Part shown: positions 54,999 through 64,000 of the stretch, in pieces
How positions within the stretch are numbered: the first letter of the stretch is position 1
How the letters are laid out: the number at the start of each line of letters is the position of its first letter
Assembly (NCBI RefSeq): GCF_000478585.1
Contig: NZ_ARWI01000001.1
Span: forward strand, 1,860,001 to 1,924,000
Length of the DNA stretch: 64,000 nt
From: Thiomicrorhabdus sp. Kp2
GTDB lineage: Bacteria; Pseudomonadota; Gammaproteobacteria; Thiomicrospirales; Thiomicrospiraceae
Direction: 5' to 3'
Program-made: the position numbers and the translations under genes
Notes under the pieces: generated by a model
Databases searched by the model: none
The model's input: the letters and a program-made list of their open reading frames with translations, nothing else
What the model was told of the DNA's origin: nothing

Positions 54999-57074
54999 TC
55001 ACGTGAGTGGTTTTCGCACCAGTTTTGTAATTACGGTTTTGGGTTGAGAGTCGTTAGTTTGGCTCTCTGTTTGCATAATAAATCGGCAACGCTCGCCTGT
55101 TGGTGTGATAACGGTTAGATCGTCAACTTCAGCGGTAGAGGCCATTTTATGGCGTGCATAGTGAGAACCGTATTGACGTGGTGGAAGCGTTTCATTGATG
55201 AATTTTTCAATGTTTGCAGAGCCTTGAATATCACCAAAATCAGAAGCAGTTGACCACACCGCTTGTGGATGAAATAGCTTCGCAGCACTGCTACTATCTC
55301 GTCTATCCACGCAGTCAAGAAACTGCATTAACAGTAAACGTTTAGAGTTACGAGCAGCATAATGAGTATGTAGTAAGTGATGAGCTTTGGCTGAATTGGG
55401 TTGCTCTAATTCTGTTGCATAGAGTTTTTGAATGTCTTGGTTTTCGTAGGAGCGTCTACGAGGGGTATTTTGGTCGATGTTATAAATCGCCTGCATACGT
55501 TTTTCAAGAATAAGTGGGTCCATAGACTTGGGTTCTCCACCTCCGCCTAGGCAACCCCCTACACAGGCCATGACTTCAATCGCTACATAGTCATCCCGCC
55601 AGTTTTCAGTTTCAAGCATCTGCTGTGCGGTGGCAATGCCATTACAAATGGCGACCTTGCCTACGCCTGGAATCTCGGCTTCTTTAACCGCCAGGTTTAC
55701 GCCACGCATTTGATGCCAATCCAAAGGCATAGAATCTTCTTGGCCAATCAAGTGGGCGGCTGTTCGTACCACGGCTTCCATCACTCCGCCTGACGCCCCA
55801 AAAATCTGGGCGGCTCCTGTACTTTCACCTAGTGGATTGTCAAATTCCGCATCTTCAGACAAAGCACCAAATGCAATGCCACGAGCCTTAATCATTCTTG
55901 CCAGTTCACGGGTGGTTAATACATGGTCAATATCACCAGCAACACCAGGGCGTTGCGATTCATCTTTTTTGGCGGTACAAGGCATGACACTCACCACATA
56001 GGGTTCTACTTGACCGTTTGCAAACTCACCGCCTAATGAACGAGCAAAAGCGCCGCGTTTGGTTAAGGCGCCATGCATTTGTTGTGGAGATTTGGTGGTA
56101 CTCAAATGAGGTAATAAGTCAGGACGATTGATTTCTAGCCAGTTCACCCAGCCAGGGCAGCAGGAGGTGAATAGGGGGAGCTGTTGTTGGTTCTTAAATC
56201 GTGTTAAAAACTCATTAGCCTCTTCCATAATGGTTAAGTCAGCCGCAAAATTGGTGTCGAATACATAGTCAAAACCAAGCTCTCTTAACGCATTAATCAT
56301 GCGGCCTGTGCTCACCGTACCAGGCTTCATGCCAAACTCTTCACTAATGGCTACGCGGGTTGCAGGGGCGACTTGTACCGCTGAGACTCGCCTGTGGGCA
56401 TCCAGCGTATGCAGTACATCATGCCAGTGCGGGGTTTCTATTAAAGCCCCCGTTGGGCAAACTAAAGTACATTGCCCGCAGGAGATACAGTTGGTTTCAG
56501 AAAGGGGTTTATCAAATACGGTAACGGGTAAACGTCCAAATCCATGTTCCGCAAAGCCAATCACATGCTGTTGTTGCCCCGCATCACCGCAGGCTTCAAC
56601 ACATAAACCACACTCCACACATTTGGATAAATCGCGCCAAATGCTGGGGGAGGTATGGTCCATGAGTTTGTGTTCTGGGTGTTCCTCACAACCTCTTGGC
56701 TCTTTAGGCCAAAGGTCTTCCAATTGATATTCGCTTACCAGATTTTGAAACTGGCAAGAGCCGTTTACTTCACAGCGCATACAGTCATTGGGATGACGAG
56801 CCAATAACCACTGCATATCCATTTTGCGAAATTCAATCAGTTCTGGCGTGTCAGTTTCAACAATGTCACCATCCATGGCAGGCGTTTTACAAGCCGCTTT
56901 GGGACGAGCTTTACTACTGATATTCACTAAACATAAGCGACATACGGCATGAGAGGGAATGCGTGGGTAGTAACACAATGTAGGAATATGCACGCCAGCT
57001 TCTCTGGCCGCATCCAATATGGTTGTGCCTTTTTCGACTTCTACCGTGCGTTCATTAATAGTCACTTTAATCAT
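54999..57074 (-). CDS. hydA: Cytosolic [FeFe]-hydrogenase with extra C-terminal NTF2/SnoaL-like domain
   Basis: 691 residues from ATG 57072-57074 (GGGAG ribosome site). N-terminal [2Fe-2S] domain (Cys34, 45, 48, 62); His-ligated cluster (His94, Cys98, 101, 107); two [4Fe-4S] sets (Cys152, 155, 158, 162 and Cys196, 199, 202, 206). The H-cluster domain has TSCCPGW (Cys305 as proton-relay residue, Cys306 as ligand), MPCTAKKDE (Cys366) and MACVGGCLGGGGEP (Cys504, Cys508). A small-subunit-like segment (RRRSYENQDIQKLY to HTHY, about 538-572) follows. Residues about 576-691 are extra and resemble an NTF2/SnoaL fold (FLDCVDRRDSSSAAKLF). No signal peptide, and no hydEFG in this window. Confidence 0.93.
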   Translation of the reverse strand: MIKVTINERTVEVEKGTTILDAAREAGVHIPTLCYYPRIPSHAVCRLCLVNISSKARPKAACKTPAMDGDIVETDTPELIEFRKMDMQWLLARHPNDCMRCEVNGSCQFQNLVSEYQLEDLWPKEPRGCEEHPEHKLMDHTSPSIWRDLSKCVECGLCVEACGDAGQQQHVIGFAEHGFGRLPVTVFDKPLSETNCISCGQCTLVCPTGALIETPHWHDVLHTLDAHRRVSAVQVAPATRVAISEEFGMKPGTVSTGRMINALRELGFDYVFDTNFAADLTIMEEANEFLTRFKNQQQLPLFTSCCPGWVNWLEINRPDLLPHLSTTKSPQQMHGALTKRGAFARSLGGEFANGQVEPYVVSVMPCTAKKDESQRPGVAGDIDHVLTTRELARMIKARGIAFGALSEDAEFDNPLGESTGAAQIFGASGGVMEAVVRTAAHLIGQEDSMPLDWHQMRGVNLAVKEAEIPGVGKVAICNGIATAQQMLETENWRDDYVAIEVMACVGGCLGGGGEPKSMDPLILEKRMQAIYNIDQNTPRRRSYENQDIQKLYATELEQPNSAKAHHLLHTHYAARNSKRLLLMQFLDCVDRRDSSSAAKLFHPQAVWSTASDFGDIQGSANIEKFINETLPPRQYGSHYARHKMASTAEVDDLTVITPTGERCRFIMQTESQTNDSQPKTVITKLVRKPLT

Positions 57075-57405
57075 AGTTTTCTCCCAGTAATGATTCAAGC
57101 CGATTGGCTTGTTTATACCAGGTACGGGGCGGTATAGACTGGTATAGGGCTGAATTGAGTATTACATATTAATGGTGAATTAGAAAGTAGAAGCTTTATC
57201 ATTACAGGTCAATCAAAGAGGGCTGATTAATTGACCAGGCCTGGTAAATTGCTATTCGTTCTTGCCAGCTCACTATCAATGCCAGCAGTGAAAAAGAAGA
57301 TAAATGTGGTGTTAGTAATAGAGGCGGGTGTTCTAGTTTATTGATGTACGTAATAATACTTGTTATTATGTCGGATAATCGTTGGCATTTAAGGTAGGAG
57401 GTGGT
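57075..57405. other. Intergenic region between hydA and the SANT-like gene
   Basis: 331 bp with the hydA promoter side and one exact palindrome at 57234. A possible 71-codon frame on the minus strand is not convincing. GGTATAGACTGGTATAG is a short local direct repeat. Confidence 0.5.
57234..57245. repeat. Iterated palindrome ACCAGGCCTGGT, copy 18
   Basis: Exact copy in the gap between divergent hydA and the SANT-like gene. Confidence 0.95.
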
Positions 57406-57804
57406 ATGCAGCAAAAAGAAGTAATTTCAATAATAGAAGGTTTAGCAAATGGCGTTAATCCGATTACGGGTGAAATTTTACCCAGCACTTCACCTTACAA
57501 TCACCCTGATGTGATTAGAGCGCTGTTTCACGCAATTAACCTTATTCCTAAAGTTAGAAAGCCTAAACAAACGCTAGCGCAGAAACAGCAGGCTAATATT
57601 GAAAAAGGGTTACCTCAAAATTATGGTTTACCTTGGAATCAAACAGATATTGATTCTGTTATTCAACAGTTTAACGAAAACATAGCGATTCACCTTATAG
57701 CTGATCAGTTTTGCCGTAAACCACGTTCAATTATTGGCTTATTAAATAAGCAGGGTGTTATAACCGATGAACAAGCTTCACTGATGTCGCAGAGTTATAA
57801 ATAG
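57406..57804 (+). CDS. Small protein with SANT/Myb-like C-terminal helix-turn-helix
   Basis: 132 residues from ATG 57406, supported by a strong AGGAGG site. The N-terminal part (EVISIIEGLANGVNPITGEILP, NHPDVIRALFHAI) resembles the short VNP-TGE segment found beside or inside some helicase-like proteins. The C-terminal part (GLPWNQTDIDSVIQQF to FCRKPRSIIGLLNKQGVI) has the W-x-x-x-D and R-x-x-x-I pattern of bacterial SANT-like DNA-binding repeats. I infer a small nucleic-acid-binding protein of unknown role. It is divergent from hydA and convergent with the AEC permease. Confidence 0.7.
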   Translation: MQQKEVISIIEGLANGVNPITGEILPSTSPYNHPDVIRALFHAINLIPKVRKPKQTLAQKQQANIEKGLPQNYGLPWNQTDIDSVIQQFNENIAIHLIADQFCRKPRSIIGLLNKQGVITDEQASLMSQSYK

Positions 57805-57817
57805 CCGTTATATACAG

Positions 57818-58795
57818 TTAATATTTAAGGTGTTGCAATAATAGCGACAACGTCAGCAAAGAAAACAAGGTGGATATTAGTACGGTCTGGGCGGTGATTA
57901 AGGCGTCTCGTTTATAAAACTCCGCCAACATATAAGGGCCTGTGCCCGTGGGTAGGGCGGCCAAAAACACCGCCATCATTGCTAACTCAGTTTGCATCTT
58001 AAATACACCAAACGCCAACCAAGCGACCAATAACGGTTGCAATATTAATTTAACGATTGTTAGGCTGAGAGCTGTTTTGCGAGCCTCGGCTAAATTTACA
58101 TTTGGTTGAGCCGACCCATGAGCCAAAAATAGTCCTAAACTGATCAACGCCGCAGGGCTTGCAGCATCAGCTAAAAGGCCTAAAAAGGTCGCCACGGCTT
58201 CGGGCAGTGTGTAGGGAGTGGCCGAAAACAGCGCACCCGCTAGTGGTGCGACCACCAACGGGTTTTTAAACACCGCTTTAAACACGTTCAAAGCACGTAA
58301 GTGCCAGGCTAGAGAGGCGTGTAACGCACTTTCTATTAACACAATCCCAAAACCGAATAGCAAAGAGGCCACGATAATGCTCGCTAAAGCGGTAGGCACT
58401 TCGCTGGCCGTGCCAAACACCAGAAACATCAGCGGAAAACCGATATACCCGGTATTGGCATAAGAAGCCGCCATGCTATCAATGCTGGCCTCAGCTAAGT
58501 CTTTTCCGTTATGTAAACGCCAAAACAAAACCAGCAAAAACACAGCAAACGAACCAATGATATACACCGCAATAAAGTCCGCTTGAAATAGGTTTTGCCA
58601 ATCGCTTTTGGCGGTAATTTCAAACAACAGTGCAGGCAGAGCCAACCAAATCACAAAACGACTCAATTCCGTGGCCGATGCAGGACCTAAAATTTTAGTT
58701 TTATAACTAATATAGCCCGTTGCGATTAAAGCGAATACGGGAAATAGGATTGAGAAAGTCGCGAGCATAAATAGAGGTAACCAAGGTAAAGGCAT
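57818..58795 (-). CDS. AEC-family (auxin efflux carrier-like) permease
   Basis: 325 residues with about ten transmembrane segments; an in-frame ATG at residue 11 is an alternative start, and neither has a strong ribosome site. Typical AEC/MleP features include FPVFALIATGYISYKTKILG at the N-terminus, NTGYIGFPLM, and a conserved C-terminal half AALISLGLFLAHG, PTGTGPYMLAE. Members export or import small organic anions such as malate; the substrate here is unknown. The inverted-repeat island lies upstream of its start, so its promoter region may be influenced by that island. Confidence 0.88.
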   Translation of the reverse strand: MPLPWLPLFMLATFSILFPVFALIATGYISYKTKILGPASATELSRFVIWLALPALLFEITAKSDWQNLFQADFIAVYIIGSFAVFLLVLFWRLHNGKDLAEASIDSMAASYANTGYIGFPLMFLVFGTASEVPTALASIIVASLLFGFGIVLIESALHASLAWHLRALNVFKAVFKNPLVVAPLAGALFSATPYTLPEAVATFLGLLADAASPAALISLGLFLAHGSAQPNVNLAEARKTALSLTIVKLILQPLLVAWLAFGVFKMQTELAMMAVFLAALPTGTGPYMLAEFYKRDALITAQTVLISTLFSLLTLSLLLQHLKY

Positions 58796-58924
58796 TAAAA
58801 ACGTATTGTACGGAAGCCAGTGTTTTTTGCAGATGAAAATTTACCCTTTGCTCACAATGTAGAAATGGCCACAGGACATGACAGACTGGGTAAATTTGGT
58901 TTTAAGGTTTGATTAGTCTTAGCT

Positions 58925-59622
58925 ATTGAGAAGCCTTTTTAATATTTATAGGTCTTCAATTTTATGATTCTGGCTTCCCGTCACTTTTTCTCGTCTCTTC
59001 AGCCGAGTTCTTCGTTTGCAGTTCGGCAAAAAGTAACCAAATACGCGCCCTGAAAGAAGTGCTCTTGGGGCAAACCCCGCTGAAGTAGTCGATTTTACTA
59101 AGTTTGTCTGCTGAAGTTTGTGAACTCGCTTCGCTCAAACGAAGAACTTGGCTGCAGCGAAGCGGAGAGACAAGAAACAGATGAAACGTTTAAACGCCAC
59201 CTACGCATGTGCGCCCAACGGAAGTGCCCTTGGGGTAAAATTACGATTTCTTACAGAGGGGAGGTTTTTTCTACGTTAATTCCGTATTCCATTTTTAGTA
59301 ATTTTGAGCTGTGACTTTTCAGTTTTACCAGGCCTGGCATGTCCTGTGGCCATACATACATTGTGAGCATAGGGTAAATTTTGATTTTGTTCTGTAAAGC
59401 CAACCACAAACGCCAAGATTCCCCTTGGAATAAATTGTGCAGAGTTCTTAACGAAACGAAGAACTCGGCTGAAGAGCCGAGAAGTGAACGGTTAAAAAAC
59501 GCTGCTGTTTCTTGTCTCTCCGCTTCGCTTCAGCCGAGTTCTATGTTTGGGCGAGCAATAAGGTAAGGGGAGGCCTAAATGACAATTTCAAAGGTATATA
59601 AATATTAAAAAGGCTTCTCAAT
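58925..59622. mobile_element. Inverted-repeat island with perfect 26-bp terminal repeats
   Basis: ATTGAGAAGCCTTTTTAATA... at 58925-58950 recurs, reverse-complemented, at 59597-59622 (26 of 26 bases). Inside, 59144-59180 and 59505-59541 form another inverted pair of about 37 bp with two mismatches (AGCGGAGAGACAAGAAAC core), and further CGAAGAACT/AGTTCTTCG fragments recur. No transposase frame is present. It lies between the AEC gene and the restriction-modification genes and looks like a non-autonomous or decayed element. It contains the near-palindrome ACCAGGCCTGGC at 59327. Confidence 0.75.
59322..59376. repeat. 56-bp repeat containing the palindrome, copy B
   Basis: Matches 29083-29138; here the palindrome has one change (ACCAGGCCTGGC). 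It lies inside the inverted-repeat island. Confidence 0.85.
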
Positions 59623-59681
59623 TATATAAAGATAAAAAGGGTAGCATCGACTGATTCACAATGATTTTCAATTGTTTCAGT

Positions 59682-60401
59682 TCAAAATTTTGACAAATCT
59701 TGAAGTGTCTTGGCAGAAGCGAGTTCTTTAATCAAATCTTTGATTTCTTCTGCAAAGTTAGCCTCGACAGCAACTTCACCAATAACTCGAATAAGGTCAT
59801 GATAAAAGTCTTTATCTCCAGTTAATTTATACCAAAACTCTTCACCAATTATTACAGGGAAATAATACTGACTTTCAATTCTTTTATAATGACCATTTAG
59901 CCCATTTGGTTCTCCATAAATAACACCAACAATCATATCTTCGTGGGGTATTCTCAGTCCATTTACACGACCAAGATTTATTACATTTTTAAAGTGCCCT
60001 GCAATAGTTTCAACATCATCTTTGTTGATTGTATTTGGTCCTGATTTTAACTGGCAATATTTTCTATTCCCATCTAATTGGTCTATAAACTCAATATCAA
60101 TCCCTGAAGTTGTGCTTGCGAAGGAAGAAAGAACTTCATTTGTGAATTTCTGAATATTAGTTCCAAAAGAAGTTGTAATCGAGGTTCCAAGTACTCTAGG
60201 ATAGATTAATGCTTTTGCGATATTTTCTGGTTCAGAGTTGCCAGATAAGAAGTTTGATAAATAAACGGCCAAAAAAGGATTTATATCAAAACTTGAAATA
60301 TTGCCTAATTTCTTAGCATTTTTGATGTGGTTTAGAGCGATGCTATCTTTAAACCAAGTTTGAGCTTTAATCAAAATTAATTCTTTTTCATTTTTATCCA
60401 C
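59682..60401 (-). CDS. Type II restriction endonuclease, PmeII-like
   Basis: 239 residues from GTG 60399-60401, with AAGGA about 9 bases upstream. Helical N-terminus, then NPFLAVYLSNFLSG, ALIYPRVLGTSITTSFGT and the likely PD-(D/E)xK core: GIDIEFID (Asp), followed by YCQLKSGPNTINKDDV (Q-x-K). These blocks resemble type II endonucleases I associate with the PmeII family; family name is from memory. It is divergent from a cytosine-5 methyltransferase gene 58 bases away, which strongly supports a restriction role. Recognition site unknown. The gene is AT-rich and next to repeats, consistent with recent transfer. Confidence 0.82.
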   Translation of the reverse strand: MDKNEKELILIKAQTWFKDSIALNHIKNAKKLGNISSFDINPFLAVYLSNFLSGNSEPENIAKALIYPRVLGTSITTSFGTNIQKFTNEVLSSFASTTSGIDIEFIDQLDGNRKYCQLKSGPNTINKDDVETIAGHFKNVINLGRVNGLRIPHEDMIVGVIYGEPNGLNGHYKRIESQYYFPVIIGEEFWYKLTGDKDFYHDLIRVIGEVAVEANFAEEIKDLIKELASAKTLQDLSKF

Positions 60402-60459
60402 GTAAAACTATCCTTATGATAAAATTAGTAACCATGTCCAATCTTGGGTAACATTGTTT

Positions 60460-61716
60460 ATGAAAAGCTATTACTCACTTTCAGAAACCGCAGAACTGCT
60501 TTCAGTCTCAAAAAAGACATTACGTCGTTGGGATGAAAATGGCAAATTAAAATCAATTAGATTACCTAATAAATATAGAATTTATACACCAGAATCTTTA
60601 AAAGAACTTACTATGGGTAAAAGCATTTTTGAAATTGACGTCATTGACGAAAACCACTATACACCAATCAAACCTTATCATGTTCTCGAGCTTTTTGCAG
60701 GAGCAGGAGGTTTAGCATTAGGTTTAGAGAAGTCTGGCTTGCATTGTACAATGCTTAATGAAATAGATAAGTGGGCATGCCAAACTCTTAGGGAAAACCG
60801 TCCGAATTGGAATGTAGTTGAAGGGGATGTTTCACAAGTCTCTTTTAAAGAATACAAAGGTAAAGTAGATATTGTCACTGGGGGGTTTCCTTGTCAATCT
60901 TTCAGTTATGCAGGTAAAAAATTAGGTTTAGAAGATGCACGTGGAACACTTTTTTATGAATTTGCTCGTGCGGTTAAGGAAGTTGAGCCTTTAATTTGCG
61001 TTGGTGAAAATGTTAAAGGCTTAACAAGTCATGATGGTGGAAAAACTTTAGAATCAATGATTCAAATATTAGATGAACTTGGCTACGATGTTTTAGAGCC
61101 CAAAGTTTTAAAAGCAGCTTATTTCAATGTGCCACAAAAAAGAGAGCGTCTGTTTTTAGTTGGTGTAAAAAAAGGTTGTATTATACCATTTCAATATCCT
61201 CTGCCAAATCCTGAAATGCTACCTTTAAAACTGGCTTTAAAAGCAGGCGAACTCTACCCTACAGATGTACCAAAATCTCCTGGGCAATCTTACCCTGGCC
61301 GTAAAAAAGAAATAATGGATATGATTCCTCCAGGTGGGTATTGGAGAGATTTGCCCGAAGACATACAAAAAGAGTATATGCTTAAAAGCTATTATTTGGG
61401 TGGTGGTAAAACAGGTATGGCAAGAAGGATTTCATGGGATGAGCCTTGCCTCACTTTAACAACATCACCAGCGCAAAAACAAACAGAACGATGTCACCCA
61501 GATGAAACTAGACCTTTTACAGTCAGAGAGTATGCCCGTATCCAAACTTTTCCTGATGATTGGAAGTTTATGGGTAGTATCAATCAGCAATATAAACAAA
61601 TAGGTAATGCCGTTCCTGTCAATTTAAGTTATGCGCTTGGTAAGGAATTAGTAAGAGCTCTAAATAATTACTTCATAAGGGAAGAAATTAAAGAAAGATT
61701 TCAAAATTCAGCTTAG
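60460..61716 (+). CDS. Cytosine-5 DNA methyltransferase with N-terminal MerR-like helix-turn-helix
   Basis: 418 residues from ATG 60460 (TTG 60454 is also possible). Residues 1-50 form a MerR/excisionase-type helix-turn-helix (YSLSETAELLSVSKKTLRRW, then LPNKYRIYTPESLKEL). The methyltransferase follows: motif I ELFAGAGGLALGLE, motif IV GGFPCQSFSYAG with catalytic Cys, motif VI ENVKG, motif VIII QKRERLFLVG, and motifs IX-X (ARIQTFPDDW, KQIGNAVPVNLSYALGKEL). It protects DNA against the divergent endonuclease. The fused HTH probably binds the short intergenic region to set methylase and endonuclease timing, as HTH-fused methylases do elsewhere. The target sequence is not deducible. Confidence 0.93.
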   Translation: MKSYYSLSETAELLSVSKKTLRRWDENGKLKSIRLPNKYRIYTPESLKELTMGKSIFEIDVIDENHYTPIKPYHVLELFAGAGGLALGLEKSGLHCTMLNEIDKWACQTLRENRPNWNVVEGDVSQVSFKEYKGKVDIVTGGFPCQSFSYAGKKLGLEDARGTLFYEFARAVKEVEPLICVGENVKGLTSHDGGKTLESMIQILDELGYDVLEPKVLKAAYFNVPQKRERLFLVGVKKGCIIPFQYPLPNPEMLPLKLALKAGELYPTDVPKSPGQSYPGRKKEIMDMIPPGGYWRDLPEDIQKEYMLKSYYLGGGKTGMARRISWDEPCLTLTTSPAQKQTERCHPDETRPFTVREYARIQTFPDDWKFMGSINQQYKQIGNAVPVNLSYALGKELVRALNNYFIREEIKERFQNSA

Positions 61717-61770
61717 ATAAATGCAGCAACTTTGCTATGAGTATAATTGACCTAAGCCATCAATAATATA

Positions 61771-61805
61771 AAAAAACCCGCTAAGGAAATCCTTGCGGGT
61801 TTTTT
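61771..61805. terminator. Bidirectional terminator between the methyltransferase and gltD genes
   Basis: AAAAAACCCGC (61771-61781) with AAGG pairs with CCTT and GCGGGTTTTTT (to 61805): a long perfect stem with A and T runs on both sides. Just beyond it is the variant ACCAGGCCAGGT at 61812. Confidence 0.93.
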
Positions 61806-61838
61806 GTAATTTACCAGGCCAGGTGGGTTTGAAAAGAT

Positions 61839-64000
<2,162 letters not shown>

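Noticed and set aside
57202-57414. 70-codon frame on the minus strand ahead of the SANT-like gene
   Set aside because: No ribosome site, composition unlike a protein domain, and it spans the promoter region and the palindrome.
59120-59566. Two short frames in the inverted-repeat island
   Set aside because: They run through inverted repeats, have no recognisable domains and no consistent ribosome sites.
59682-61716. Prophage or integrative element carrying the restriction genes
   Set aside because: No integrase, attachment-site duplication or tRNA is visible around them.

Overview
The window looks like a chromosomal segment of an AT-rich, free-living gammaproteobacterium. Protein style and gene neighbourhoods resemble the sulfur-oxidising Thiomicrorhabdus/Hydrogenovibrio/Thiomicrospira group, but that is an impression from the sequences and not a database result. 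I see no rRNA, tRNA, CRISPR array, prophage or intact insertion sequence. Most genes are housekeeping, envelope or signalling genes. Layout: 1-3250 holds a 3'-truncated secreted nuclease-like protein, a zinc-free (type B) ribosomal protein L31, rho and trxA. 3776-8061 carries uvrD, a FetAB-type ABC exporter pair and a rhodanese-domain protein. 8095-8935 is a three-unit tandem repeat. 8964-22381 is a signalling block: a PAS-containing chemoreceptor, a predicted OlsF-like bifunctional acyltransferase, two large PAS-GGDEF-EAL proteins, and a secreted thioredoxin-like protein with a hydrolase-like N-terminus. 22574-30180 carries efpL (yeiP), a patatin-like phospholipase, pgm, a small His-rich secreted protein with a ZnuD-like TonB-dependent receptor, and cbpA. 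30244-38740 carries a hybrid histidine kinase paired with an H-NOX sensor, a second chemoreceptor, an orphan Tat-exported TRAP binding protein, a membrane diguanylate cyclase and ldhA. 38733-49013 has a lipoprotein S49 peptidase, a ChaN-like lipoprotein, malic enzyme, a small MscS channel, an EAL-like/HDOD protein, an SDR, a 3D-domain lipoprotein, and the divergent metR/metE pair. 49214-57074 has tamA-tamB and a cytosolic [FeFe]-hydrogenase. 57406-61716 holds a small SANT-like protein, an AEC permease, an inverted-repeat island and a divergent type II restriction-modification pair. The window ends in gltD and the 3' end of gltB. Systems: several genes point to sensing of redox and gases (PAS chemoreceptor, H-NOX with kinase, four c-di-GMP-related proteins). 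LdhA, malic enzyme and the hydrogenase suggest an ability to dispose of reductant at low oxygen. L31B and the ZnuD-like receptor hint at zinc economy. The strongest unexplained signal is a 12-bp perfect palindrome, ACCAGGCCTGGT, with 18 exact copies by eye (13 intergenic, 5 inside genes) plus many near copies, often extending to TTACCAGGCCTGGTAA. It appears in the loop of one terminator and, as a variant, in the stem of another, and it bounds each unit of the tandem repeat. It behaves like a highly iterated palindrome of unknown function. Four copies of a separate 190-270 bp inverted-repeat element, and a nested inverted-repeat island with perfect 26-bp ends beside the restriction-modification genes, are the other main non-genic structures.
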